From Leptodactylus fallax (taxonomy: Eukaryota; Chordata; Amphibia; Anura; Leptodactylidae), in the NCBI GenBank assembly GCA_947044405.1, contig CAMRHE010000021.1:6556501-6620500 (forward strand): 64,000 nucleotides of DNA, given 5' to 3'. This document shows, in pieces, positions 1-10,248 of this stretch. The position numbers and the translations under genes are program-made. Positions within the stretch are counted from its first letter, which is position 1. Every line of letters starts with the position of its first letter. The notes beneath the pieces are model-generated. The model had not been told where the DNA came from. It worked only from the letters and a program-made list of their open reading frames with translations, and ran no database searches.

Positions 1-696
1 AATTCTTGTTCAGCACTCGGTTCAGCCCTCGAAAGGTTCACCACTCCCGATTAGTTTTAGTGCTATTATTATACACTGGGGTTGCCTTAGACCTAGGAGT
101 ATAATAATCGGAGGCCCAGAGGAGATGATGGAAAATAACAAACACTTATACTCACCTTACCTCACCTCTCCTGGGAATCCTCACTCCATCTGGCTGTCTT
201 CGACATCCTACTCGGTCCTCTTCTGCCTGCGACTGAGGTCATGCTCCCCAGACATGACTGCTTGGGCCTGTGATTGGGCCTCAGCTGGTACGTCCCACGT
301 TGACTGCTGGGGCCAAATCACAGGCCCAAGCAGTGACATCTGGGGCGTGTAACTTCAGTTACAGACTGGAAAAACCACAAAGAAGATACTGGGAATCGTT
401 GGAGTCCCAGAAGAGGTGAGTATAAGTATTTGTTATATTTAATCAACTTCCCTGGGTCAGTTACCATTAGAACCAGGCTTTTCCCAATTGCTATCACGGT
501 GCTGCGGGCCCTTGGCTATCTCTAGCTGGTCCCATACCACTCCGGTCTTACCCCGTATGACCACGATCGTTATGCCACCAGTTACCAGACCTCCACTGCC
601 TATTAAAAAAAGCAGTGGGGGTCTGGTAGGGTTCACTAAATGCACGGGGGCCCACTGGGGAGTTCACCAATACCCTGGTGGGCCAGTCCGAGCCTG
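1..696 (-). mobile_element. Right part of hAT-like composite element (copy A)
   Basis: The segment ends with the terminal motif CCAGTCCGAGCCTG at 683-696, the reverse complement of a hAT-type CAG...TCGGACTGG end. The next eight bases, CATATAGG at 697-704, are the target-site copy. It includes the internal palindrome near 265-345, in which GGGCCTGTGATTGGGCC faces GGCCAAATCACAGGCCC. The left part of the element lies outside the window. The full structure is visible in the duplicate at 58822-60903. Confidence 0.7.
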
Positions 697-704
697 CATA
701 TAGG

Positions 705-2060
705 CATAGTGTCTCCAACCTTGTCACACCCTCTGAAGCATCTTTTGGATACAAAAGGAAACAAGCAATGCAGTTGGGCCGGTACATAATACACACAGTA
801 AAAGATTTTCAGTAACGTCTTTACAAGTGCAACCATCTCTGCAGCGTGAGGGTATGCCTAATATCTGTCTCCCACTGATCCATGTACTTAAGCTTAGTCT
901 CTAGAGATGGGGCATTGAGAACTGAGTATAAATATAAGTTCCTCTACCACAATAAAGAGTTCCTCTATGAAACTGATCTATTTTGTATAAGCAGTAAGTA
1001 TGGACCCAATAAAATGTTGAATCTGGTTAATACAATATGATCCATCAGTTGAGTACCCCTTCAATTGCAACAACTTGCCAAACTTTGTAAACTGGTGAAT
1101 ATAGACTACCCTGATGCACAGCTACCACCAAAAAGCACCTGAGTCCAAGCCTTGCAAAAACATTGGGGTGCCATTTATAGATAACTAGGAAGAGGGGCTA
1201 GTTTGCAATTTATATAAAAAGCAAACCCCAGGCCAGAGCAATATTGAATGATATAAATAAGGGGATTTTCTGGACGTATTGTCTGAGAGAGGCCCTGAAT
1301 ACCACATGAGGCCTTCCAAAGAATTCAAAGGGGCATTCGCTAACTGAGCTATCTGAGCAGTTTTATAATAGTGTAAGAAATTAGAGGGGTTAAGCTTCCA
1401 AAGACGTTTATGAATGGTCACTGCCTGAAAAGATATTTGAGGATACTTAGTGCACAATACAAATTTGATAACGTGGGAACATATAATGCAAAAGGTGGAG
1501 ACTAGGACAAGTATAGGATTTGATTGAAATATATAAATATATATGTAAAGATTCTGGGAGGGTCACCATTTTTACTGCATGTAATCATCCCAACAACCAG
1601 GACAGTGAAGGAATTTACCATTTGGCTAGGTCCATAGGCGGTCTTTGTAAAAGGAGGAAATAATTCCATTTAATCAATGTATTTTTAGCAGTGGTAAGTT
1701 TAACCACTAAGTAGGAAATAAGGTGTTCATTATTCTTAAAAATAAGGGGTCCATATTGAGGAATAAGAGGCCAGATGCTAATTCAAATTGCTTCAGTAGA
1801 GAAAGAAGGTTGGAGAGGGAAATGGTAAGGTAGAAGATTGTCTACAAAAAGACTGGTCTTATAAGTTGATGTGGATTTTTCAAAACCCCATATATCAGGG
1901 TGAGCTCTAATTGCACCTGCCAGGGGTCACATCACCAAGGTAAACAAGGCAGGGACAGAAGATAGCCACAATGTGTACCCCAGGCAATATGAATTGGTCA
2001 TGATCAGGTAGAGGAAATTTTAAATAGGCTGTGGGCAAGTCATATAGAATCTTAAGGGGT
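705..2060 (-). pseudogene. Antisense L1-type LINE ORF2 relic (copy A)
   Basis: Read on the minus strand, fragments resemble the C-terminal half of L1 ORF2. Near 715-836 is a peptide of the type KIFYCVYYVPAQLHCLFP followed by CFRGC, typical of the cysteine-containing tail. At 1185-1457 is a segment with RLWKLNPSNFLHYYKTAQIA, matching the conserved '...LPNF..YY.AAQLAQ' stretch. Near 1840-1870 the peptide FVDNLLPY could be a decayed YADD box. Frames are broken repeatedly, so it is dead. The 3' continuation is seen in copy B at 58196-58821. The family is recognised by motif, not by alignment. Confidence 0.6.
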
Positions 2061-3789
2061 GATATTAAAGGCAAAGGGAAGCCAGCCACACTGTGATGAT
2101 GAGAGACCTCCAATTAAGTATTTCTGCTGTGTTGTATTACTATTTGTCCCTATTACTACTACACAGTGTGGGATGGTGCCTTTTATCAAAACCGGTTTGG
2201 CTACAGGAATGTGGGCTGCTTTGAGCCCAGATCTTGTGTTGCTCTGTTCCTGGCTCAATTAGCATTCCATTGTTACACTAATTATCTCCACAGGGGTTTC
2301 CTGCAGACAGGTGGAATCCCCAGACAAGTTGGAGCCAGCGACCGAACAAAGGGGATAAGGTTTTATGACAATATCTTCCCCGGGAAACCCCTTACTGTAA
2401 CCCCGATAATTCCCTAAGGTGCGCCCGGTGAAGCCCACACAAGATACTGTTCAAAGCCCGGAAAAGGTCCAGACACTGATATCCTTACCCAAAGGGGATT
2501 TGGGTGTCATTCTTGGTGTCTACATGATGGGGATCTCGCCACGAACCCTATCATACCTCTTGCCCGACTCTACGATCATCGGGCGGGGAGATACAATGAA
2601 ATATGGTTCTGGGAATTCCAGGATGGAGGGCGGGGCTCCTCCTCCTGGTGACATCACTTAGGGAGGAGACCAGTTGAGTTAAATGTTCTCAGACCAGGGA
2701 AAGAGGGGTCTTTGTTATCCTGGAGAACATGTGACAGCATGTAGGAGACACATGCTCTGTAACTTGCTAAAGCCTGCACCCTAGGCCCAAATCCTGCTGT
2801 GGCCTAGCGAAAACAGACTACAACCTTGTTCTGGTATCTTTCTAGATTTTTACTTCCCATTTTATTTTCTGTACTGTATATTGCTTTTACCTGTATTTGC
2901 TTGATAATTGATATGTATTTCTGTATATGTTAGTGCTTAGTACCGACCCACTGGGGTTAACAAATATATAAAATTTATAAAGCTCATTTCATATTATCCT
3001 ATGAACCCGGTCCGCTCATGGTGTGTGAGTGGGAGGAAAAGAAAGTTGATTGCAGGTGTGTCAGGTAGCGTGGTAAGACGATATCCTTCACACACACTTA
3101 TTATGCGTAGCAAATAGGGCCAAAGAACGGTACCCAAGTCCATCTGTAAACTCTCTCCAATTCGCTTAGCCATCATGGTTTTAAGTTGTTTTAGTATCAT
3201 ATATGCGTCAGTTTAAACTGACTGGCTAATTCTAAATGGCTCAATCTATCCTCCAGATCACCCTGTAATTTTAATTCTTTCCATCTTCCACTAAGAGATT
3301 AGGTGAATAAGAGAACCATTTATGAGATATCGGAAGCATGCCTGTATTAACATCACTTGTTGATTTCCATTGGAAATAAAGATTCAAAGATTTGAAACCA
3401 AGTCAATTTGGGATTTATCAGAGAAGTCTATAGGTAGGGATTCATTGAGCCTCCAGCAGAAGAGGGAAGTCACTGGAGCCTTTATTAGCAACATGGTAAG
3501 TACACAGTCATGGCCTCACCATGATGAGGGTATATGACTAAAGTATAGAAGATATGGGAACACGGCCATATTGGTGAGTATTAGGTCAATGCTAGAGTAT
3601 GCATGATGGTTTGGAGAACAATATGAATAACCCCTAGTAAACCTATGTGACTCCCTATATGCATCTCAAATAAAAAGATGTGCATTTTCAACTGTGTTTC
3701 TTCTTATTTTAAAATTTATCTCAAGGTGCAGCAGGGTAGAGAGAAATGGAATCCACCTTTCACATTAAACATAAAACTACCTCCACACT
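2061..3789. other. Unclassified block inside the large duplication
   Basis: I recognise no gene here. The part 2240-2990 has a mixed character: GC-rich with short open frames (2419-2661 is open for 80 codons in both copies), then AT-rich with TATAAA-like and AATAAA-like strings near 2960-2990. This loosely resembles a retroviral or retrotransposon LTR, but I cannot place TG...CA ends or target duplications. 3000-3789 is AT-rich with no recognisable coding. The 4-base indel between duplicate copies falls near 2214. Confidence 0.4.
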
Positions 3790-4994
3790 CGACTAGAGAT
3801 TATGGGAGCAGTAACTGTGCAGGAGTCTCCTTCCAGACAGAGTCCAGGGAAAACACAAGAAACTCCCCCCAACTTGATCTGGCCTTTCCATTGTTTTTTG
3901 TCTCCACACATCTCCTCATGTTAATAAGGGAAAAAGGAAGCTATAGCGTGACACAGTTTTAATTGGTTAAAAAGAAAAGCCCCAGCTTTATTCTACTTAC
4001 AAACACGCTATCAGGCATATCAAATAAAGTTAAAACTATTTAAAAGTCCACATGGAGCAGGTACTAGTCTGCAGCCAAAGGGCTATGACAGACATTCTAC
4101 TGGCTATGCCTTCAATAAGCCCACGGCTGCCACGTAAAGTGGTGCAATTTCATTCACAAGGGTGCAGATGCTTATATAATGGTGTCCCTTCACTCCAAAA
4201 CTTTTTAGATAACATGGTCGCTATTGACTGTGGTAACTAAAGGGTTAAGTGCATGGGATCGGCAAACAGCTGAGCATGGGCGTTTAACACTTTAGATGCC
4301 ACGGTCAATAGCGACAGCGGGATCTAAACAGCCGAGCACCCACTTCTGACAGTGCTGGAGATCCTGCACTATTCTGCTGCAATTGACATAGAAAGTCAGT
4401 TGCTGCAGAATAAGTCCCATGAGTGACGATATAGAAATGTTTATCGATAGCTATCATTCACTAATGGATTAACAAAACAAATCTGCCTGAATCGTATGGT
4501 GTCCTGAAGATTAATGAATCTACTCTCTAGGTCAGAGTTAGAGTATGCAGGGGCAAAACGTAGGTAGTTGAGAAGGAAGATAGCGAGTCCTACTTTTCTA
4601 GTAGCTGAAGCAACACAGAACCTACTGTACTGTGCTGAAAGTACCTAAGGCAAGACGCTTGTGTAAATTGTGTTTCCTGAATGCACCACACTTCCGGCTT
4701 ATGATATATATTACCTATAAAGGTTCTCCGGCGTTTAATCATGTCACATTATGTGACAAAACCCTGCACATGGGAAATAATAATAAAATTACTAATAGTA
4801 ACTACCAATCTAGACATTTCAAAGGGGGGAAAAATATGGCTTAACATAGGTGCAAGCATAATTGTTACATATACCCTCGGTTCACACTAGCGCCGGCTCT
4901 AGAGCCTGATCGCTAAAATAGAAGTTACAAACGGAGCCTGCTGGACCCCATTGACTCTCCATGCAAGACTTTTTTCTCCACCGATTTTTGGTGG
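3790..4994. other. AT-rich non-coding stretch with a hairpin
   Basis: I see no gene. A hairpin is formed by GGTCGCTATTGACTGTGG at 4216-4233 and CCACGGTCAATAGCGAC at 4299-4315. It resembles the 3' end of a frog piggyBac-like repeat that is better preserved elsewhere in this window. Around 4880 the string GGTTCACACTAGCG recalls the end of the MITE at 13841-14061. The rest is unassigned. Confidence 0.5.
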
Positions 4995-6002
4995 CAGGGT
5001 CGGACTGGCCCACCGGGCAACCCGTGAATCGCCCGGTGGGCCCCGAGCCCCGACTATATTTAGTCCTCATTTTGCCAATGCAAAGGTCAGGGGTCCGATC
5101 CGGACGGTCAGGGGCCCCGACCGCTATACCTATTGTTAATGGAAAGGGTATGCCAGCCCAGGGAAATAAAAATACTCACCTGTCCTGGGTTCAGCATCGT
5201 CTTTGGCACTTTTCCGGCCTCACTGCAGGGGCCTGTGGTTAGGCCCCAGCGGTGACATGGGTGCACCAGCGTAATGACGTCATCACGCCCGACGTGTCCG
5301 CAGAGGTCCAATCAAAGGCCCCCAGCAGTGACGTCTGGGGCTCAGGACATGGGAACCAGGGTACCAAGGAAGATGGGATGCAAGGATGCCCCGGAGCAGT
5401 AAGACAAGGTGAGTATAAGTGTTTGTTATTTTTAATCACTTCTCCTGGGCCTCTACTTATTATATTGTGGGGTCTGAGGAGACCCCAGAATATAATAATA
5501 ATAGCACCGGCTCTGGGGGGTGGGGGGGACTGTGGGCATATAATACTGTGTGGGGGCCACTGTGGAGCATATAATACTGTGTAGGGGCCACTGTGGGCAT
5601 ATAATACTGTGTGAGGGCCACTGTGGAGCATATAATACTGTGTGGGGGCCACTGCGGAGCATATAATGCTGTGTGGGGGCCACTGCGGAGTATATAATGC
5701 TGTGTGGGGGCCACTGCGGAGCATATAATGCTGTGTGGGGGCCACTGTGAAACATATAATGCTGTGTGGGGACACTGCGGAGCATATAATGCCGTGTGGG
5801 GGCCACTGCGGAGCATATTATACTGTCCCAGTATTGTTTACATGCCGGCGCTGCGCTGCTCACTCACCGTATTCTTGATAACTGCAGTTGTGGGTACTAA
5901 AGCACTCATAACCGCCACTATCAAGAATTCTCTCTAGGGAGGGGGTAGGGGGCCCCGGACAAAGGTTTGCACCGGGCCCACAAGACCTTAGTTACGACTC
6001 TG
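4995..6002 (+). mobile_element. hAT-like composite repeat with internal minisatellite
   Basis: It starts with CAGGGTCGGACTGGCCCACC at 4995 and ends with TTAGTTACGACTCTG at 6002, both hAT-style ends (CAG...CTG). Inside are a palindrome at about 5222-5345 containing TGACGTCA, a conserved stretch ending in AGGTGAGTATAAGTGTTTGT, the minisatellite at 5521-5825, and a tail with GGGCCCACAAGACCTTAG. The same parts recur in the same order at other loci in the window. Flanking octamers do not match, so the two ends may belong to different insertions. No transposase is present. Confidence 0.6.
5521..5825 (+). repeat. Minisatellite, unit about 31 bp (GGGGCCACTG...ATACTGTGTG)
   Basis: About nine to ten tandem units of roughly 31 bases, each with GGGGCCACTGYGGAGCATAT followed by AATACTGTGTG. 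Variation is mostly single-base. The long minus-strand reading frames across it (to 178 codons) are by-products of the repeat and not genes. The same unit occurs at 17350-17650, 23528-23640, 53405-53960 and 59640-60180. Confidence 0.92.
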
Positions 6003-6059
6003 CCAATACATTTGCATTGGCAAAATGATAACTAATGGAGGCCAATAGCCTGGGGGACA

Positions 6060-6471
6060 TTAAAGGGGTTGTGCAGGATAACTTTTTTTTTTTTTTTTTT
6101 TAATTACACAGGTGAAAAAAAACACAAAAAAACTTTCTCTCCTGTCCCCAGTGTCTCCCAGCGTGGTTTAGCCTGCAGCTCTGTTTTCTTCCAGTGCAAG
6201 TACCCCCTGCAGGTGACTACCTCTGAAGTCACGTGACCCCTGAGGCCAATCAGCGGCCTACAGGAAGGGACCTGGGACGTCACAGCCAGGGAGGACTTCC
6301 GGCAAAAGAAGACAGCTGAGCTGCAGGACCGGACTGTGCTGGGACCTGCTGACATCGGAGGACCGGGGATAGGTGAGTATGTTTAGTATGTTTTTGTTTT
6401 TTTGGGGGAGGAATTCACCTGTCCCAGACTAATTATAAAAAAGAAAAAATTATACTGGACAACCTCTTTAA
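6060..6471. mobile_element. TTAA-flanked MITE
   Basis: The element is bounded by TTAA at 6060-6063 and 6468-6471. Its inner ends are inverted: AAAGGGGTTGTGCAGGATAA on the left and CTGGACAACCTCTTTAA on the right. A TTAA target is typical of piggyBac and Kolobok families, and I cannot tell which applies. It contains a poly-T run near 6080-6100 and codes for nothing recognisable. Confidence 0.75.
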
Positions 6472-6495
6472 AGCGTGGCACATTAGGGGGGTATA

Positions 6496-6909
6496 TTAAA
6501 GGGGTTGTCCAGGCATAATTTGTTATGGTTTATCCTAAGGATAGGCCATAGATACCTGATCTGTAGGGGGCCGACCCGGGACCGAACAGCTGTACGGAGC
6601 CACTTCTGGTGTCCATCCTGTACACAATACGGGGCTAGAAGCAGAGAGCTCTGTCCACTGTATATTAGCTGGGCACCTTCACTGCATCTCAGCACTTATT
6701 GAAGTCAGTGGGAGCTGAGCTGCAGTGACGGCACTGGGCAACTATACAGCGGATGGAGCTTTCTGCTTCCGGCCCTGTGTTATGTACAGAACGGGCGCCG
6801 GAATTGACGCTGTACAGCTGATGGTGCCATGTGTCAGCTCCCTACTGATCAGGTATTTATGGCCTATCCATAGGCCATAAAAAAGATTAACCCAGGACAA
6901 TCCCTTTAA
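6496..6909. mobile_element. TTAA-flanked MITE, second copy
   Basis: It is bounded by TTAA at 6496-6499 and 6906-6909. The left inner end is AAAGGGGTTGTCCAGGC and the right is CCAGGACAATCCCTTTAA. Internally GGATAGGCCATAGAT near 6540 faces GGCCTATCCATAGGCC near 6870. The same GATAGGCC segment recurs near 7460 and 14990. It is non-autonomous. Confidence 0.78.
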
Positions 6910-7500
6910 TATGCATCACACAGGATGTTAGCCCCCATCACTTCTCCCACACAATATAATGGACCCATCACTGTTCCCCATACAGTATGGGGGACCAGTG
7001 AAGAGGCCACTGTATGGGGAGACCAGTGAAGTGGCTATAAAAAAAATTTGGCCCAGACAACCCCTTAAAAGAGGTTGTCTATTAACTGGAGCAACCATTG
7101 TGGCGGCCACCAGGGAGGTGAAAAAATAAAAAAATTTCAAAAAAGTATACTCACCTGTCCACAGCACTCCATTGTCCCCTGCCTGTGTCTGTTTGGTCTC
7201 ACGGTGGCGTCTCATTTCTGGAAATCCTGTACCTAATTGGTCTTAGCGGTCCCATGAGGTGCAGGACTCCCAGCAGGAAGGCGCCGGCACAAGACTGAAT
7301 GGACACTGGCAGCGGACAACGGAGTGCTGGGGACAGGTGAGTATGCTTTTTTATTTATTTTTTATTTTACACTTGCCGCCCGGGACTTGGGTTGCGCCAA
7401 TTCCTGGACATCCTCTTCAAAGTATTTATCTATCTTTCTAATATTGATGGCCTGTTCTTAGGATAGGCCAGCAATATTACAACTGCGATGTAATGATGAT
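6910..7500. repeat. Remnants of TTAA MITE and associated repeats
   Basis: The part at 6925-7030 shares the text CCAGTGAAGAGG next to CACTGTATGGGG with 15080-15260, so it is a dispersed repeat. At 7056-7090 two MITE ends lie back to back: GACAACCCCTTAAAAGAGGTTGTC. A further partial copy ends near 7415 with CCTGGACATCCTCTTCAAAG. No coding potential is seen. Confidence 0.55.
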
Positions 7501-7526
7501 CTAAAGGTAATGGTAACCTGGAAGAG

Positions 7527-8236
7527 GCCAGGTACCTTGGGTACATAATAGGAAGAGGGGTGATAAAACCCCAGGTTAACAAAGTGGAGGCCATTCAAAA
7601 TTGTCCCCGACCCTTGAATAAAAAGCAAGTGAGAGCTTTTCTGGGAATTGTCGGATGTTATCGTAGGTTCATCCCAAACTTTGCAACTATGGCAGCCCCA
7701 TGGACAGATCTGACTAAGGGAATGAGTTCCATAATAGTCAAGTGGAGTGACAAGGCTGAGGGAGCATTCCAGGAGCTGAAGTCAATTCTCTGTAAACAGC
7801 TGGTTTTGGTCACAACTGAACTTGTGGTTCAGACTGACGCCTCTGATGTGGGGTTAGGCGCAGTGCTGTCCCAAATGGTGGGTGGTGAAGAACACCCAGT
7901 CATCTACCTGAGTAGGAAGCTTACACCACCAGAAAAAAATTTATAGCATTGTGGAGAGGGAGTGTTTAGCCATTAAGTGGGCACTAGAATCCCTTAGGTA
8001 TTACCTACTGGGCCGACACTTTAAACTGGTCACTGATCACTCACCCCTTACATGGTTGTGCCGCACCAAGGAGAGAAATGCCAGAGCCACCAGGTGGTTT
8101 CTGACGTTATAAAATTTTAAATTTACTGTGGAACACAGGGCAGGCAAGCTGCAGGGTAATACCGATGCCCTATCTAGGACCTATTGTTTGCTGACTAAAA
8201 GTGTCCGCTCCTACAGGTCCGAACAAAGGGGGGGGG
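7527..8236 (+). pseudogene. Ty3/Gypsy pol fragment (RT thumb and RNase H), frameshifted
   Basis: The first frame (7527-7946) encodes the connection region of a Ty3/Gypsy reverse transcriptase: KKQVRAFLGIVGCYRRFIPN, then the RNase H opening VVQTDASDVGLGAVLSQ. The catalytic Asp of the TDAS motif is present. A stop after PPEKNL and a frame change follow. RNase H then resumes (about 7945-8190) with ECLAIKWALESLRYY, FKLVTDHSPL and HRAGKLQGNTDALSR, with one stop near 8110. RNase H is followed within about 60 bases by a polypurine tract and the LTR, with no integrase between. That could be an internal deletion or a Gmr1-type order with integrase upstream of RT. The fragment is 5'-truncated and dead. 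Confidence 0.88.
8225..8236 (+). promoter_or_regulatory. Polypurine tract of Gypsy element
   Basis: The purine run AAAGGGGGGGG lies immediately before the LTR start. In LTR retrotransposons such a tract primes plus-strand DNA synthesis. Its position between RNase H and the TGTGAG start of the LTR supports the call. Confidence 0.75.
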
Positions 8237-8238
8237 TA

Positions 8239-8720
8239 TGTGAGAAGGTGACAGGACAAGTGCTGGAAGCACCGTATATCAGCCCCAGGTTTTTAACATA
8301 CGTCTGGTCCAGGGCGGGTTTTGAATAGGCCACAGCTCAGGTGTGAGTCCTGGCCTCGTTACGGGGCCATAAAAGGCTACAGAACCTGCACTTCAGGGCA
8401 GATCCTGGGGAGTGAGAGCTGGTGACTGGATCTGTCCTGTAACTTTTGTACTGTGCCAACTTGTTTTTTTGTGTGGCCAGCAGAAAGCCACACGGATAGT
8501 TAGTTTCGTTACTGTTTAGTTAGCGCTCGGACGAGCAGGATTTTTGTTTGTGTTTGCCTTAAGTTAAGGCTGTATTTTACTTTGCTTGTTTTTATGCCTG
8601 ATGTAAGGTTTATTTCTTTTTGCCATTTTTTCAAATAAACCTGTTTGCACCAGACATTGTGTCTCAGTCTCTGACTGGTTGGGTCCGCACCATTGCTGCT
8701 ACCGAGTTACCTTCCCTACA
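8239..8720 (+). repeat. 3' LTR of Ty3/Gypsy element
   Basis: The LTR starts TGTGAGAAGG at 8239 after the polypurine tract and probably ends CCCTACA at 8720 (TG...CA, about 482 bp). CCATAAAAGG near 8370 is a plausible TATA box, and AAATAAACC near 8633 a plausible polyadenylation signal. No 5' LTR is visible, so this is a 5'-truncated element. The right boundary rests only on the CA and on the typical length. Confidence 0.65.
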
Positions 8721-8779
8721 ATTTGTAATGCAGTTTCTCTCGAGCACATATATGCTAAACATGTAGGTGTAAACTGATA

Positions 8780-10246
8780 TATGGAAACACAGCAGTGCGC
8801 CGAAGGGAAGGAGCGCCACTGGGCATGTGCAAAAGCAGATTTTGCTGGAATAGCTTTCAGGTGTCATGTCTCATTTTCAGAGCCCCTAGAGTACTAGTAC
8901 AATGGAAACCCCCCCCCAAAAGTGACCCCATTTTGGAAACTATACCCCTCAAGAAATGTATCAAGGGGTATAGTGAACATTTTGACCTGACAGCTGTTTC
9001 ACAGATTTTATTAACATTGTTAATAAATGTGAAAATGCAATATTACTCTTTAGACTGCAAAATGTCACTTTACCCCCAAATTTTTCATTTTCACAAGGGG
9101 TTAAAGGTGAAAAAGCACCCCATAATCTTTGCAAATGTGACATGGCGTCCAATAACCAACAATCTAAATCTATGCTCCAAAGGCCACCTAGCGCTCCTTT
9201 ACATCTGCACCCTGCTGTGTGCCCAAACGGTAGTTTATGCCCCACATGTATGACACTGTTGTATTTAGGATAACCTACTTAACAACTTCATATGTGGGTA
9301 TTAACTGCTGTTCGGGCACAGTCAGGCACAGAAGGGAAGAACCTTTATTTGGTTTTTGGAGCACAATTTTGCAGAGCCCCTCTTGAATTTATCAAGAGCT
9401 GTAGCAAGCATTTTTATCCCTTGAGTGGTGCAATAACTTAGTTTCCATAAATGAATGTGCAGCTGGTAATGAAAAGTGACAGTGCCCAATATATTGTGCC
9501 CAGCTTGTGTCAGCAGAGACACACACTCTAAAAACTGTTAAGCGGGTATCCTGGGCACAACATCTTTTGGAGCATTTGTCTCTGACAAAACATGTTGCGC
9601 ACTGAAATTAGGTATTTCTAGAAAAATTGCTATATTCACTTTTCACCATCAACTGTGCATTCGTTTCTGGAAAAAAATGCTCACTTTACCCCTGGATTAA
9701 TTCCTTCAGTGGTGCAATTTTACAAATGGGGTCAAGTGTCAGGGGATTCCACTCTTTAGTGGCATTTTAGGGGCTCTGCAAAATTGCATGAAGTCCAAAA
9801 ACCAAACCATCCATATCTGTGCTTCAAAAACCAAATAGCGCTCCTTTTCTTCTGTGCCCTGCTATGTGCCCAAACAGCAGTTTATACCCACACATGACAT
9901 TAAGTACGTTATTCTGGGTATGACAATGTCAAACATGTGGACATAACCTGCTGTTTAGGCATGCTGCAGGGCACAGATGTGAAGTAGCTCTGTGTCTTTT
10001 GGAGAGCTGATTTAGATGGTTGTTCTGGATGCCACGTTATGTTTGCAAAGCCCCTAAGGTGCCAGTAAAGTGGAATGCCCTAGGGAGTGACCCTATTTTG
10101 AAAACTGCACCCCTCAAAGAATTTATCAAGGAGCATAATGAGCATTAGATTTCCCAGAGAATGCACAGTGGATGGCAAAAAGTGAATAATGAAGCTGTGC
10201 CAAGCACATTGGAAACACCAAATTCCCTATTAAATTCCCTATTATT
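8780..10246. repeat. Degenerate dispersed repeat, several partial copies
   Basis: Strings such as GTGACCCCATTTTGGAAACT followed by CCCCTCAAG at 8922-8955 recur in altered form at 10086-10120. Text of the type CAAACGGTAGTTTATGCCC at 9224-9242 recurs near 9872-9890. I recognise this as an abundant frog repeat, but cannot assign a superfamily. I find no gene in the stretch. Confidence 0.5.
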
Positions 10247-10248
10247 TA

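Larger units (their letters stand above)
1..3789. repeat. Large direct repeat, copy A
   Basis: This stretch matches 60208-64000 base for base, with an offset of 60207 that becomes 60211 after a 4-base insertion in copy B near 62421. By eye I find nine substitutions, at 388, 848, 1836, 2050, 2182, 2249, 2527, 2680 and 3657, or about 0.24 percent. Both ends are cut by the window, so the true length is unknown. It may be a young segmental duplication with a unit of about 60.2 kb, or two alleles placed in one scaffold by the assembler. Confidence 0.97.

Noticed and set aside
2419..2661. 80-codon frame conserved in both duplicate copies
   Set aside because: The copies are too similar (0.24 percent) for conservation to mean anything, and no domain is recognised.
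5239..5863. Minus-strand frames of 110-178 codons
   Set aside because: They read through the 31-bp minisatellite. The peptide is a tandem repeat with no domain, and it appears in several frames.
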